This document shows positions 31,801 through 42,918 of a DNA stretch of 64,000 nt, piece after piece. Source of the stretch: Smallanthus sonchifolius (Eukaryota; Streptophyta; Magnoliopsida; Asterales; Asteraceae); NCBI GenBank assembly GCA_023525975.1, contig CM042030.1, positions 20,702,350-20,766,349 on the forward strand. Direction: 5' to 3'. Each line of letters starts with the position of its first letter. Positions within the stretch are counted from its first letter, which is position 1. A program made the position numbers and the translations under genes. The notes below the pieces were generated by a model. That model searched no databases, was not told where the DNA came from, and saw only the letters and a list, made by a program, of their open reading frames with translations.

Positions 31801-31905
31801 TCGTCCTCGAACACAAAATGAATATACACGAATACAAAACGAACACAAAACTATACAATTATGTACAAATATACACGGATAATTACATGTGTTTTGCAAC
31901 AAATC
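31801..31905 (-). repeat. Truncated 3' LTR of element C
   Basis: On the minus strand, TGATTTGTTGCAAAACACATG begins after a PPT-like AAGTGTGGGGATGTT. Only about 105 bases remain before the junction with int3. It is related at its first bases to LTR1-3 (TGATGTGTTGC). Confidence 0.6.
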
Positions 31906-33454
31906 AAACATCCCCACACTTACACTTTTTTCATCCTCGAAAAAGATATCTGCAATGGAATCATAACTGGACGAAGCTTTATCATTCTCAATTTTTTTTC
32001 AACACATATATAATAACGCGTTAAAATGCAATAACCGGTATTTCTATCCAACTAGACCCAAACACCAAATAAAAAGCCCCCGAGAAGTGTTCTAATCCAA
32101 TTTATACAGCATATCAATCAAACTATGGATCTCACACTTAAAAGCTACACTTCCACCTTAATCCCGTCTCATGGTTATGTTTAGGCCAGGGTTAGACCAT
32201 ATAGATCTTCCCACCACAATACTCCAAAATCTTTATGTTTTCCAAATATAGATGATTTGATGGAATGAAATGGAATGAGTATTATTAGATGTATGAATCA
32301 ACCTTACCTAGTGGTGCATCAACCGGGTCACCATCCCAGAAGGTAGCACACAGGCTGCAGCCTTATCAATCAAGCACATAAGAATTCAACTGAGAGGTGT
32401 ATCCACAGAGTCACTATCCCCGTGGAAAACACATAAATCAAACCTTATTTATCCCAATTATTGATCATTCAAATCCCGACCCATGGGTGTATCAACCAAG
32501 TCACTATCCCGGAGGGTAACACGTAGGTCGAAACTTAAGCTTTCAATTATACACATAATGGATGGAAAAAATGGAATGCGGGCGCCACCAACTCTCGAAT
32601 TCATTTTCATAAACGGAGAGTGGTGTGCCATAAATATTTCAGAAACATAAAAACCTTAGCTTACCGCGGTACCTATCACCCTATGTTGACTGTTTCAGTT
32701 TCACCGTTTCCCTAAGATGAGAACCCACAAGATTTCATGATTTAATTAAGTTATTAATCCTAAGCAACACCTTCAGGATATTTAAGCTTTTCAACTGGCT
32801 GGGCCTACCGATTCATCATAAATTAGACACGCTTTCTATTGTTTATTTTATTCCACTTCACATCACATAATGCCCAGTTTTACCTATCATCTTCAATGTA
32901 CGTACAGGACTCTAATTCAAAGGACATTTTCAAAAAATTTTCTACAATTTACAACAACAGACTCAAAATACAGAACCTAGACGAATGTCTCCCATCCCCA
33001 CACTTAAAATTTACATTGTCCTCAATGTGGACCGAGAAACGACGGTAAAAATAAAACAAAATTAAAATAAAGCAGAAATAAAATAATTGCACAAAAATCA
33101 GAACAGACTTCCCCGGTAAAATGGCTATGAAATTCCTCGTAAGTCGTGCTCCATCGCCCTCCATTCGAACCACGTCAAACATAATATATATACAATAACA
33201 ACACAACCAGCCCGTGCCTGAACCCCAAAATATGTACACTACTATATATACAACATTTTATGTACAGGAATGGAAATACAAGAACGAAATACATAAAAAG
33301 AAATACAGAAATAAAAATACAAGAACTAAACTATATACAACCCGGCAAAAGGCAACTGATGATCACGGCTGATCACCTCCCGTCTCTGGCTGATCCGGCT
33401 GCTGCTGGTCTGGTGCCCTGAAGAACGGTGGGATCTCTATGCCCTGGCGTGTCA
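31906..33454 (-). other. 3' non-coding region of Athila element C
   Basis: Homologous, in reverse, to the 3' regions of int1 and int2. It has the hairpin TTTTTCG-AGGA-TGAAAAA (31944-31926), three copies of the CGGGATA...GGTTGATAC module (about 32324, 32396, 32484) and a stretch near 33000 matching the ATTGAGGACA...GTGTGGGGATGGGAGAC block. No gene is supported. Confidence 0.65.
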
Positions 33455-34683
33455 TCATGTAACAGATGGCATCGTCCTGCCGATCCATCCGATCAAAAAT
33501 CTGATCTCGCAGTGCCTCACACGGAGTGGGTGCTGTACCTGGGGGCGCTCGATATGATGTGGTATCCTCTGTCGTGGCATGGGTGCCCCCATCTGAATCG
33601 CCAGATCGGCAGGCGTCCCTGTAGGTGGTGGAACCTGTGGGCCCTGCCTAATCTCCATGAACCGTGGTGGATCGTCCATTGTTATGATCCCCGCTAATCG
33701 TAGCTCTACCAACCCATATGGAAAGGTATCCTGGCCCGGTGTGAGTAGGCGGCCGGGATATCGGTTAAAAACTCCTAAATGCTCTGCCAGCCTGGTGATA
33801 TACGGCGCGAGCTCCAGCCTAGCTTCTGGTCCACCGCGACGACCCCTGGCAATAGATGAAATGAGAATGCTCGCCAGGTTGGCCTCTCGGCGACCAACAA
33901 TGCAATACAGGCAAAAAGGATCAAGCTGACTGCACTTCTCAATACCGGAACGACGTCCGATGAGAGTGCAAGCCAGTATCCTATGAGTGTAGCGGATAAG
34001 GGGGTCGCAAATGGACGACTCCACAAGAGATGATGAGTTCGGTTCATCGGCGATGGAATGCCAGAAGTCGCGTACCTGACTGTCGCTGACCCCTGGTCGT
34101 GTCGCATCCTGAATAACCCACGTAAGCTCTGTAGAAACGGCTATGCTGCCACCTCGGCCTCGGTGTACCACCCCGTGGCAACCGCAAACTGTGGCACCGA
34201 CATCTCGAAAACCTGTCGGCCCAACACAAACGACACCGCAGCAGGCTCCTCGAACTGGCCTGTGACGTACCGGAAGGTAGTATGGAACTCGACAGTGAGC
34301 TTCAGGTACTGTGTGGCGTCACAGGCCAATGCTGCCGTCCAACGGGCATCAATAAGCTCCTGTAACCTCTGGAGCTGTCCTAACTCCTCGACGAGCCCCC
34401 AATCAAATCCTCTGTGCTGATATAGCTCCATATCCATGAATCTCTCTAGCCGGACAGCCTCCTCTGTCATGAGATCGAATCGGAGGAGGGTATGGTGGTG
34501 TAAGACCCTAGCATCTAGCGGAATCGGCTCCGCGTCGGGTGCGGGAAGTGCCTCGGAAACAGCGTATTGTATGACACGCGTCGCCCGACAAATCAGACAC
34601 GGCTCCTCTGGCGTACCCCTCGGTGCTGGAATCGGGCCCCGCCTGCGCTTCGGCGCGCTAGAAGACTCACCGCGATCAGACAT
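33455..34683 (-). pseudogene. Athila-type additional ORF downstream of pol, frame-shifted
   Basis: Two overlapping frames, 34141-34683 (180 residues) and 33455-34171 (238 residues), join around 34141-34171 with one frame change. The first begins MSDRGESSSAPKRRRGP, a basic patch like a nuclear signal. The two together resemble the extra ORF of Athila retrotransposons (WHSIADE, RYTHRILACTLIGRR motifs). Its place after pol is where env-like ORFs occur, but no signal peptide or clear membrane segment is seen, so an envelope role is not supported. Confidence 0.6.
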
Positions 34684-36241
34684 GTCTGCATGTACAAGTT
34701 AGAACAAAAACATATCACGGGTCGGACGGCCGTATAGAATTTCATTCGCGGTTGTCTGACGTGCCAGAACCTCAAAAGGACACTACAAAAATTAAAAAAA
34801 TAATTGAAAAATTCAGGATACCCTTTTTGTTTATTTCAAAACCAGAAAACCCCGCCCGAATGGAGATTGATTACGGGCGAGGTGGCCTAAACCTGCAGAG
34901 AAATTCATGTCAATTCCTAATACAACATTTTACAAAAGCGACTGAACCTGTACAATTGACTGCAAGACCTAAATGGCTATAAATCTATGATTAATTAGAA
35001 TTAGAGCTAAATTAATTAAAAATATTTACAAGACTCAAGATACAAACTAAACTAACTTAGAAATAGTATACAAAACTCAAATTACCAACATGAATAGCAT
35101 TCGATACTTGTAATCCGACCCTATCCGGTTCAACTTCAACCTATAACAACTCAAATTACAACTACACGATTCGAAATACTCTAAAACGACTCAAACTTTA
35201 ATTTAACGACTCATCTTGCAATTAGTACAATCCCAAATGACTTAATAAACACAATAACCGACTCGTTTACACTAATTTGAACCCACAAACCCAACGACAC
35301 TCGATTAGACTACAATTTATTCTAAACGACTCAAATTACACTAAATTGGACTCAGATTCAAGGTGTAACTAGGAACCTTACCTCAATGTGTAGCTAAACA
35401 GTGAAATCCAAGCAAAGAACGACGCATATCAAACCCCTATGTAGCTCAAAATCTCATGAATAGTGGTGATGGGTGCTTATGACGCGAAATATGGTGGTAG
35501 GGTAATGGTGTCAAGTAGCGGTGATAGTGGATGTGGTGGTGGCAGGTGATGGAATCAGGTGATGGGTTGATGGTGGAGGAAGTGGTAGTGGTGGTATCAG
35601 GGCGGAGGACGGCGGTGATGGTGGATGTGGTGGTGGTAGGTGACGGAGATGGTTGGTGAATCACCGGAAGGGAGTGGAAGGTAGATAATGGTGGTGGTAT
35701 TTTGCGAGGATCACAATTTTGGGGGTTTTGTATTTTTTTTTCAGATTTTTTCAGGCTCTTGCATACCGCGGGAGACTTAATGTTACAGTCTCGCATACCA
35801 CGGAGGGAAGTTTGGTGAGGGTGGATTTACAGTGCCCCGCGTACCGCGAGAAACTTTTATGAAATCTCTCGCGTACCACAGGGGACTAAAATCCGGCAAA
35901 CTCATTTGTCTCTCGCGTACCGCGAGAGACATTCCCGTATTTCCTCGCGTACCATGAGGAGCCCCCATTCACAGAAAGTTATGGCCGATTTTATACTTAG
36001 AAAAATTTTCAGCACTTAAGATTTTTTTCTGAAAACTCGTTTCAGACTTAGAATTTCGAGCATACGTACCTGGAACCTCGTCTTTGATGGCTTTCTCCCT
36101 CTGCTTTGGTCACGAATCCCTGAAACACACGAATACACAAGAACACACAAACCGAAAATGCACAAAAACTAGAAAATGAAAATAAAACACCGAAATTTAC
36201 AAACTCTACACTCGGGTTCTACCCCGATGACTTACTCTCCT
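34684..36241 (-). other. Spacer between pol and the extra ORF of element C
   Basis: No convincing gene. It contains repeated ACTCAAATTAC-like words (35060-35350), a GGT/GAT-rich low-complexity block (about 35457-35700) whose complementary frame gives a Thr/Ser/His/Pro-rich 116-residue ORF I do not accept as a gene, and six degenerate copies of CTCGCGTACCGCGAG (35757-35958). The palindrome is the same one found in solo LTR J. Confidence 0.5.
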
Positions 36242-39200
36242 TCAAGTTTGTGTTCCGGTCTTGTCAAAGAGGTTCTCATTCCCCTCAACATTCTCAATCG
36301 GTCGTCCGATGTAGTGCTTCAATCTATGACCGTTTACCTTCCACGAGTCGCCTTCCCCATCGTGTAGCTCCATCGTGCCATAAGGAAATATTTCTTTCAC
36401 TGTGTATGGCCCTGTCCATCTCGACTTAAGCTTTCCTGGGAATAGTTTCAATCTAGAATTATATACTAACACCCTATCCCCACACTTAATGTAACGAACC
36501 AAAATCCGGGTCTCGTTATAAATAATTAATATTTCTAAATAAATATTATGTCGAAAATAATATTTTGAAATAAATTGAAACAAGCGGGTTTCAAGTTGGT
36601 AACGGGGGTTACACTAGTTTTTAACTAGTTATGGAGGATATGGGTGAATTGGAAGTGGAAGGACTAATGTTGTAATTATGCAAATCTGCCATATTTGACT
36701 CCTTAGAGTCAAAATTAGGCTCATTTGGCAAATTGGGTCGTTCATCTCAAGAGAGCTAAAAGGAGAAAACGAGTTTGAAGCCAATTTCGTGCATTTGAGC
36801 TTGATTTGAGAAGGTTTTGGCTTACTCATCACCTTCCTAACATCAAGTAAGTGCTAATCTTCCTCTTTGATTCACCAATGTTGTGTTCTTGGTGGGTTTT
36901 GGGTGAAACCCGAAATTTATGTTGCATGTGGTAAAATGGTGTTAGACTATTGATAATCTAGCTAAACTAAAGGTGTAGGAAGGTGAATAACACCATGGAA
37001 CCCTTTGATTTTGATTTTTTGAAAGTTAGGGTTCATATGGAAGATATTGGGGGTTTTGGGGTTTTGATGAAAAATTGATAAATTGATGATGATTAAGTGT
37101 TATAGAGGTGTTAGACACTTAAACAAACCCCAAATGAACTTAAAGAAACTAGTTTGATGAAAAATTAGTGTCAAGGTATTGGAAAGAGAATTCAAGTGGT
37201 TGAGTTCTTGATTAAAGGGGGTGTTTGGTTATGGGGATAACCCAAACGGGTCAATTTGGGTTGGAAATGGGGAAATTGAGTTGTGGACTCAATTGTAATA
37301 GAATTTTGATGTATGTTAGATTACTAAACTAGGTGAATGTGTTTAGGTAATCTAATTGCAAAGCTAGAAGGAGGTGCGGGATCCTCTAACTCAAAAGGTA
37401 AGTGCTTTGCACTTACTTAGTAATGATAGGTGGTGGTGATGTTCATATTTGAATTTCATGTTGGTTATTCAAATATCTTATATGTGTTTATTGGTATGTG
37501 GATGAAATTAGTTATTAAACCTATATGGTGTGAAAATTGACTTGTGTGGTAAAAGTCAAGTTTTGTATGCATAATGTAGTTGGCTATGTGGTATATGGTC
37601 AAACTAAAATGTAGAATATGTTGAATCGGTGTAAATGACTATGTGGTATATAGTTAAGCTAAAATGTGATATGTGATAAAGTATAGTAATTGACTTATGT
37701 GGTATATAAGTCAACCATTGTGGAATAATGGTGAAGTCGGTGTAAATTGACTTATGCGGAATATAAGTCTAACCATTGTGGAATAATGGTGAGATTGGTG
37801 TAATTGACTTATGTGGTATATAAGTCAAGCTATTGTGGAAAAATGGTGAATGTGGTGTAAGTGACTTATGTGGTATATAAGTCTAGTGTAAGGGGCCTTA
37901 TTTGACCAAATGGGTGCAAATGGGTCAAATGGGTCAAATGGGTAAAAAGGGTGAAAGCAAGTTGTAAATACTTGTTTGTTATGTTTATATCATTACTAAT
38001 GGTGTTATATGTGGTGAATGTAGGAAAAACTCCGAAGTAGTCAAAGTCAAGTCCAAGGCGTTGGCGGATTCTCGTATGCAAAATTTATGTTTTTGATGAA
38101 TTAGTAGAATTCCCCCTTTTTGCTTGTAAATTGATAAACAAAACTTGTTTTTGGTGTGTGACCATGTTGATAAAGGTTTTGTGTCAATTTTTATGTTGTG
38201 GGAAAGTTGTTGTTAAGTGATTTGGTAAAAGATGGAAATTTTGGCTAAGTAGAAAAGCTGCTGAGAAAACTGAAACTTTCTGGAAATCTGGTCCCTCGCG
38301 GTACGCGAAGAACCTGAGAGGTTTCTCTCGCGGTACGCGAGAGACAAGTCTCTCGGATTGCTTTCCTGACGCCCCCTCGCGGTACGCGAGAGTTGTGGGT
38401 CTGGTCCCTCGCGGTACGCGAGGACGAAAAAAAAAAAAAAAAAAAAAAAATTTTCCTGGGTTTTTACTTATGCTTCCGCGTGTTTAAGAATGGTGTGTTA
38501 TACTTAAAGTCCTTCACTCCCTTCAGACGACGATCGTGCAACGCCTTTGTGTGCTCTTTATAACTCCATGAACACGTGTATGCTTCGTCGCGTAATTCAT
38601 CCAACTCATGCAACTGGAGAAACCGGTGTCGTGCTGCTTGTGTCAAGTTAAGATTGACCGCCTTTAAGGCCCAATACGCCTTGTGCTCTAGTTCCACTGG
38701 TAGATGACACGCCTTGCCATAGATCATCTTAAAGGGTGTTGTCCCTATAGGTGTTTTGAACGCGGTTCTAAATGCCCAAAGTGCATCATCTAACTTGTCG
38801 GACCAATCCTTCCTATTCTTCCCGACAGTTTTCTCGATAATTCTCTTAACTCCCCTATTCGCATTCTCAACTTGCCCACTAGTTTGTGGATGATAGGCAG
38901 TTGAAAGGCGATGGGTGACCCCATAGCGTGACAAAACCTTCTCCTATCACGTGATTAGGGCTCTAGGAGTACCAAACCTGCTGAACAACTTCTTCAGAAA
39001 TCCCACCACAACTCGGGCATCATTCATAGGTAGAGCTTGAGCCTCGACCCACTTAGATACATAGTCTACCGCCACGAGAATGTATCGGTTCCCTCTTGAG
39101 ATAGGGAACGGAACCATGAACTCAATGCCCTAAATGTTAAACACTTTAACTACTTGAATCGGGTTTTGGGGCATTTCATTCCGGGATGAGATATTACCGG

Positions 39201-41404
39201 TGTGTTGACACGCGTCACACCGCTTCACTAACTCATGAGCATCCTTAAACACCGTCAACCATTAGAATCCAGAATCAAACACCTTGACCTCCCGTCAACC
39301 CCTCATGACAATGCTTAAGGATCTCTACACCTTCTTCCTTGCTCACACACCTCCTCATAACTCTATCAGCTCCCACACGAAATAGATGTGGAGCATCCCA
39401 AATGTAGTGGTTGGCATCAACAAAGAATTTACGCCTCTGTTGTGAAGTCATGCCCTTAACTACTACACCATTAGCCAAGTAGTTCGCTATGTCAGAAAAC
39501 CATGGCAAACCTTGCGCCTCGGCACTCATATAAAACGCCGGGACTATGTCCGGTCTCACACTCACCATCATCAAGGACTCATGGGGAAATATGTCCCCTA
39601 TAGCCTCCTCCCGGATCTCTTCTCTATCGGGGTCCTCTAGCCTCGACAGATGGTCTGCCGCCACATTATCCGTTCCCTTCTTGTCTTTGATCTCAATATC
39701 AAACTCAGAAAGCAAAAGGATCCATCAAATCAATCCAGGTTTGGCATCCTTCTTTGCGAACAGATATCGCAATGTCGCATGATCAGTATAAACGATGGTT
39801 TTAGAGAGGACTAAGTATGAACGAAACTTGTCAAATGCAAACACCACCGCTAACAACTCCTTCTCGGTAGTCGTGTAATTCACTTGAGCATCATTAAGAG
39901 TTTTACTATCATAATAGATCGGGTGGAAGTGCTTCTCTTTTCTTTGGCCTAAAACAGCCCTGACTGCATAATCACTCGCCTCACACATGAGCTCAAAGGG
40001 TAAGCTCTAGTCGGGGGAATAGGAGCACAGACTAACTGCTCCTTCAAGAACTCGAATGCCTTCAAACAGTCCACATCAAACTCGAATGGGACGTCCTTCT
40101 CCAAAAGGCGGGTCATGGGTCAGGTGATCTTTGAAAAATCTTTAATGAATCGTCCATAGAAACCCGCATGACCTAAGAAACTACGAACCGATTTCACACT
40201 AGTCGGTGGTGGAAGACTATTGACCGTGTCAATTTTCGGTATATCCACTTTGATACCGGCCCGTGAAACTTTGTGCCCAAGCACAATCCCATCAGTCACC
40301 ATGAAGCATCAACTTCGTCTCTATGCACCTCCTTATCATCTTCTCGAGGTTCTACAAGCAATGATCGAAAGAACTCCCAAACATAGAAAAATCGTCCATG
40401 AAAACCTCCATGGAAGTCTCGATCATGTCCTGAAAGATAGCCACCATGCACCTCTGGAAGGTGGCTGGAGCATTACACAATCCGAATGGCATACGTCGGT
40501 ACGCTAAGGTACCGTACGGGCATGTAAAGGTGGTTTTCTCTTGATCCTCCGGTGCAATGGGGATCTAGAAATAACCCTAGAAACCATCAAGGAAACAATA
40601 TAACTACTTCCCTGACAGGCGCTCCAGCATCTGGTCAATGAAAGGAAGGGGGAAGTGGTCCTTCCTAGTGGCATCATGCAGTCTCCTATAGTCAATGCAC
40701 ACTCTCCAACCGGTGACTGTCCTCATAGGGATAAACTCATTCTTCTCATTCTTCACGACTGTCATCCCGCCCTTCTTCGGGACGACCTGAGTCGGGCTTA
40801 CCCATGGGGAGTCAGAAATCGGATATATCAATCCAGCATCCAGGAGTTTAAGAAGCTCCTTTTAAACCACATCCGACATGTTCAGGGTAAGCCTCATTTG
40901 AGGTTGCACAACTGGCTTGTGCTCCTCCTCCATCAATATCCTATGCATGCAGAAGGTCGGTCTGATGCCCTTTATATTAGTGAGTTTCCACGCAATGGCC
41001 TGCTTATTCGCTTTCAAGACCTCAATCAATCTCTCCTTCTCCTGCTCCGTCAGTGTAGCAGAAATCAAGACGGGTAAACTGGCCTCGCCATCTAAGAAAG
41101 CATACTCCAAATGAGAGGGTAGCTCTTTGAGCTCAAGGGATGGTGGTGCCTCAACCGAGGGCTTCTTCTCATCCTCATGGTTTTTATAAACCTCAAAAAC
41201 CTCAGGGTACTCAGGAGGTTTACTAGCCGGGTGGCTCAGACTTTGCTCGGGGAGCGCATCAGTCTCCACCTCCTGGTATTCCTCACCCATGTGTTGTGTG
41301 TCAAGCAGGTCAGCGCCACACACGTAGTCAAGGCAGCGATCCATGTGAGATATGAAAGTGTCTAGAAAGAACATTGAATCGTCCTGACCACTAGAATGCT
41401 TCAT
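36242..41404 (-). pseudogene. Athila pol of element C, fragmented
   Basis: Minus strand, in order: end of the protease region and RT start (41404-40862), RT palm with DYRRLHDATRKDHFPLPFIDQ (40831-40504) and an intact FMDD near 40400, RT thumb (40302-40120), RNase H (39988-39725, first catalytic Asp changed to Glu in CEASDYA), integrase finger and core (39715-38464, with AYHPQTSGQVENANRG and YGKACHLPVE typical of Athila), and integrase C-terminus (36583-36242, RLKLFPGKLKSRWTGP). Several stops and shifts separate these pieces, and solo LTR J splits the integrase. The element is dead. Its gag and 5' LTR are missing beyond about 41418. Confidence 0.85.
36490..38502 (+). mobile_element. Solo LTR J (2013 bp)
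   Basis: Inserted in the C integrase with TSD CTTAA at 36485-36489 and 38503-38507. Ends are TGTAACGAAC and GTGTTATA; an original TGTAAC/GTTACA pair with one C-to-T change is likely. There is no internal coding region or PBS, so it is a recombined solo LTR. It contains a splice-donor consensus AAAG|GTAAGT near 37399, imperfect repeats of about 60 bp built on GACTTATGTGGTATATAAGTC-like units (about 37570-37890), four CTCGCGGTACGCGAG palindromes (38293-38425) and a 24-A run (38427-38450). Plus orientation is tentative. Confidence 0.7.
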
Positions 41405-41419
41405 CGATTTAAAGCTCGA

Positions 41420-42198
41420 AGTTATTATAACAAGGTATATATATTTATATAAATGTGCATTTATATGTTACATATATATAATAGAAAATAATATGTTATT
41501 GCAAGGTTGAAATTTTGAATTTAATACACGTTAAAATAATTGTTGGGTATAATTTTGAGACTGATGCTGTCAATCGAAATTATAGTATCGAAACTACTAG
41601 TTTTGGTTGAACTTTTGTTCAATCGAAACTACTAGTTTCGGTTGAACTTTTGTTCAAGCGAAACTACTAGTTTCGGTTGAACATTTGTTCAATCGAAACT
41701 AGGTAGTTTCGATATCTGTTTTTCAGGCCCATTGGGCGGTGGCCTGGAAAACAAGGCGCATGTGCTTGGCCTCCTATATATAGCAGATTATGCCCTAGGA
41801 GTGAGTGTGTGTCTGTAGAGGGAATCACCACCCCAGGGGGAGCTCACCCTGGGGTGAGATAATTGTTAGTGTATGATCGAGCCTTTTAATTTTCATTTCA
41901 ATCAAAGAATCATACGTTTTATGCTTTCAATTATCTATTCTTTTCATTTTCATATGTTTCTGTTCGTGTTTGTGATTCCTGCACCCGTCTCTACCATTTC
42001 TGATTCGAGAGTGATACCGGATCCAGAGATTCCGCCTCTCGATCCGGACTGTTTGAAGATTTCTCTGCAGATCTGTGTTTTTTTTGGATCTGCTCAGGAC
42101 CTACAATAATAATTAATGTGGTAAGTACGGGTTTGAAATGAAGTGTTATTATGGTATAAAATATATTAAAATAATACCAGAAAATCCTGGATGTTACA
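41420..42198 (-). repeat. Terminal piece of an LTR, probably the rest of the E 3' LTR
   Basis: Its right edge reads TGTAACATCC on the minus strand and is followed by a PPT and hairpin like those of element B, which makes it an LTR start. The left edge abuts decayed element C. Inside, on the plus strand, are about four 35-bp repeats with CGAAACTACTAGTTTCG (41574-41713), a TATATATAG box (41775-41783) and a GC-rich hairpin CACCCCAGGG...CCCTGGGGTG (about 41829-41857), which may belong to another inserted sequence in the plus sense. Confidence 0.45.
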
Positions 42199-42918
42199 GT
42201 ATCCCCTAGTTGAGGGAATTTCGTCCCGAAATTCAACTAATGGAGACTACTGAATCAGGAAGAATATGAGGATTTTGGATTCTTAATGAGTTTTGACTGT
42301 CGGTTTGAGGGGTACAATTGATAACAAGATTTAGGTCTAATACTCGAAGTCATGAATGATGATAGTGAATTTTAGTTTGAAGAAAGTTAAGGAGAAAATT
42401 GTCAAAAAATATTTTGGACTTCAATGATGGGATGCATCACTTGAAATGAGAACATTGAGAATTTGACGATCAAGGTTTGTTTAGAATGTAGTCTAATAGG
42501 TTCAAGAAATATTACTGAATAAAAGATTTCACAAACATTGGTCAAGGTCAAAATAATACAAAACTTCACGTAACATGAACAACGCTACTTCTGACAATAT
42601 GACAGGAACACTTATATATAGGAAGTACAAGCGGCGTATCAACCATGCCCTTATCGTATCGCGTCAGTTTCGTTACTACATATTATGATAGGTTTTATGT
42701 CATAACACATGACATAATTTACTATGTTTTCCATGCGCTGACTTTTATAATTACGTGTGCACCCGTAATTACTCGAATCGTCGCATGGTCCGTATAGATC
42801 ATTCCGTTTGTGTGCAGGTCAAGAGAGGGCACATAATTATTTAGTTCATATCTATTGTTTTCACGTATGAGTTGCTATAAATAACTGTGCCCCTAGATAG
42901 TAAGGTCAATCAGAAATC
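42199..42918 (-). mobile_element. Element E internal region, PPT side
   Basis: It starts with PPT-like sequence and hairpin GAATTTCG-GGA-CGAAATTC (minus, 42234-42216), then non-coding sequence, one TATATATAGG module (42612-42644) and a block shared with the leader of B (42740-42790). No gag or pol is present. E is therefore a non-autonomous deletion derivative. Element D interrupts it after AAATC at 42914-42918. Confidence 0.6.

Noticed and set aside
33455..34683. Retroviral envelope gene
   Set aside because: Position after pol fits, but no signal peptide, cleavage site or transmembrane segment is visible.
33428..34702. Several plus-strand open frames of 70-120 codons opposite the Athila extra ORF
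   Set aside because: They are antisense to a better-supported frame with recognisable motifs and share no domain.
35446..35796. A Thr/Ser/His/Pro-rich secreted-type protein on the minus strand
   Set aside because: The composition follows from a GGT/GAT-type low-complexity repeat; no start context or homology supports a gene.
38427..38450. Poly(A) tail of a retroposed gene or LINE
   Set aside because: The A run is internal to an element with LTR-type ends and a 5-bp TSD; no coding sequence precedes it.
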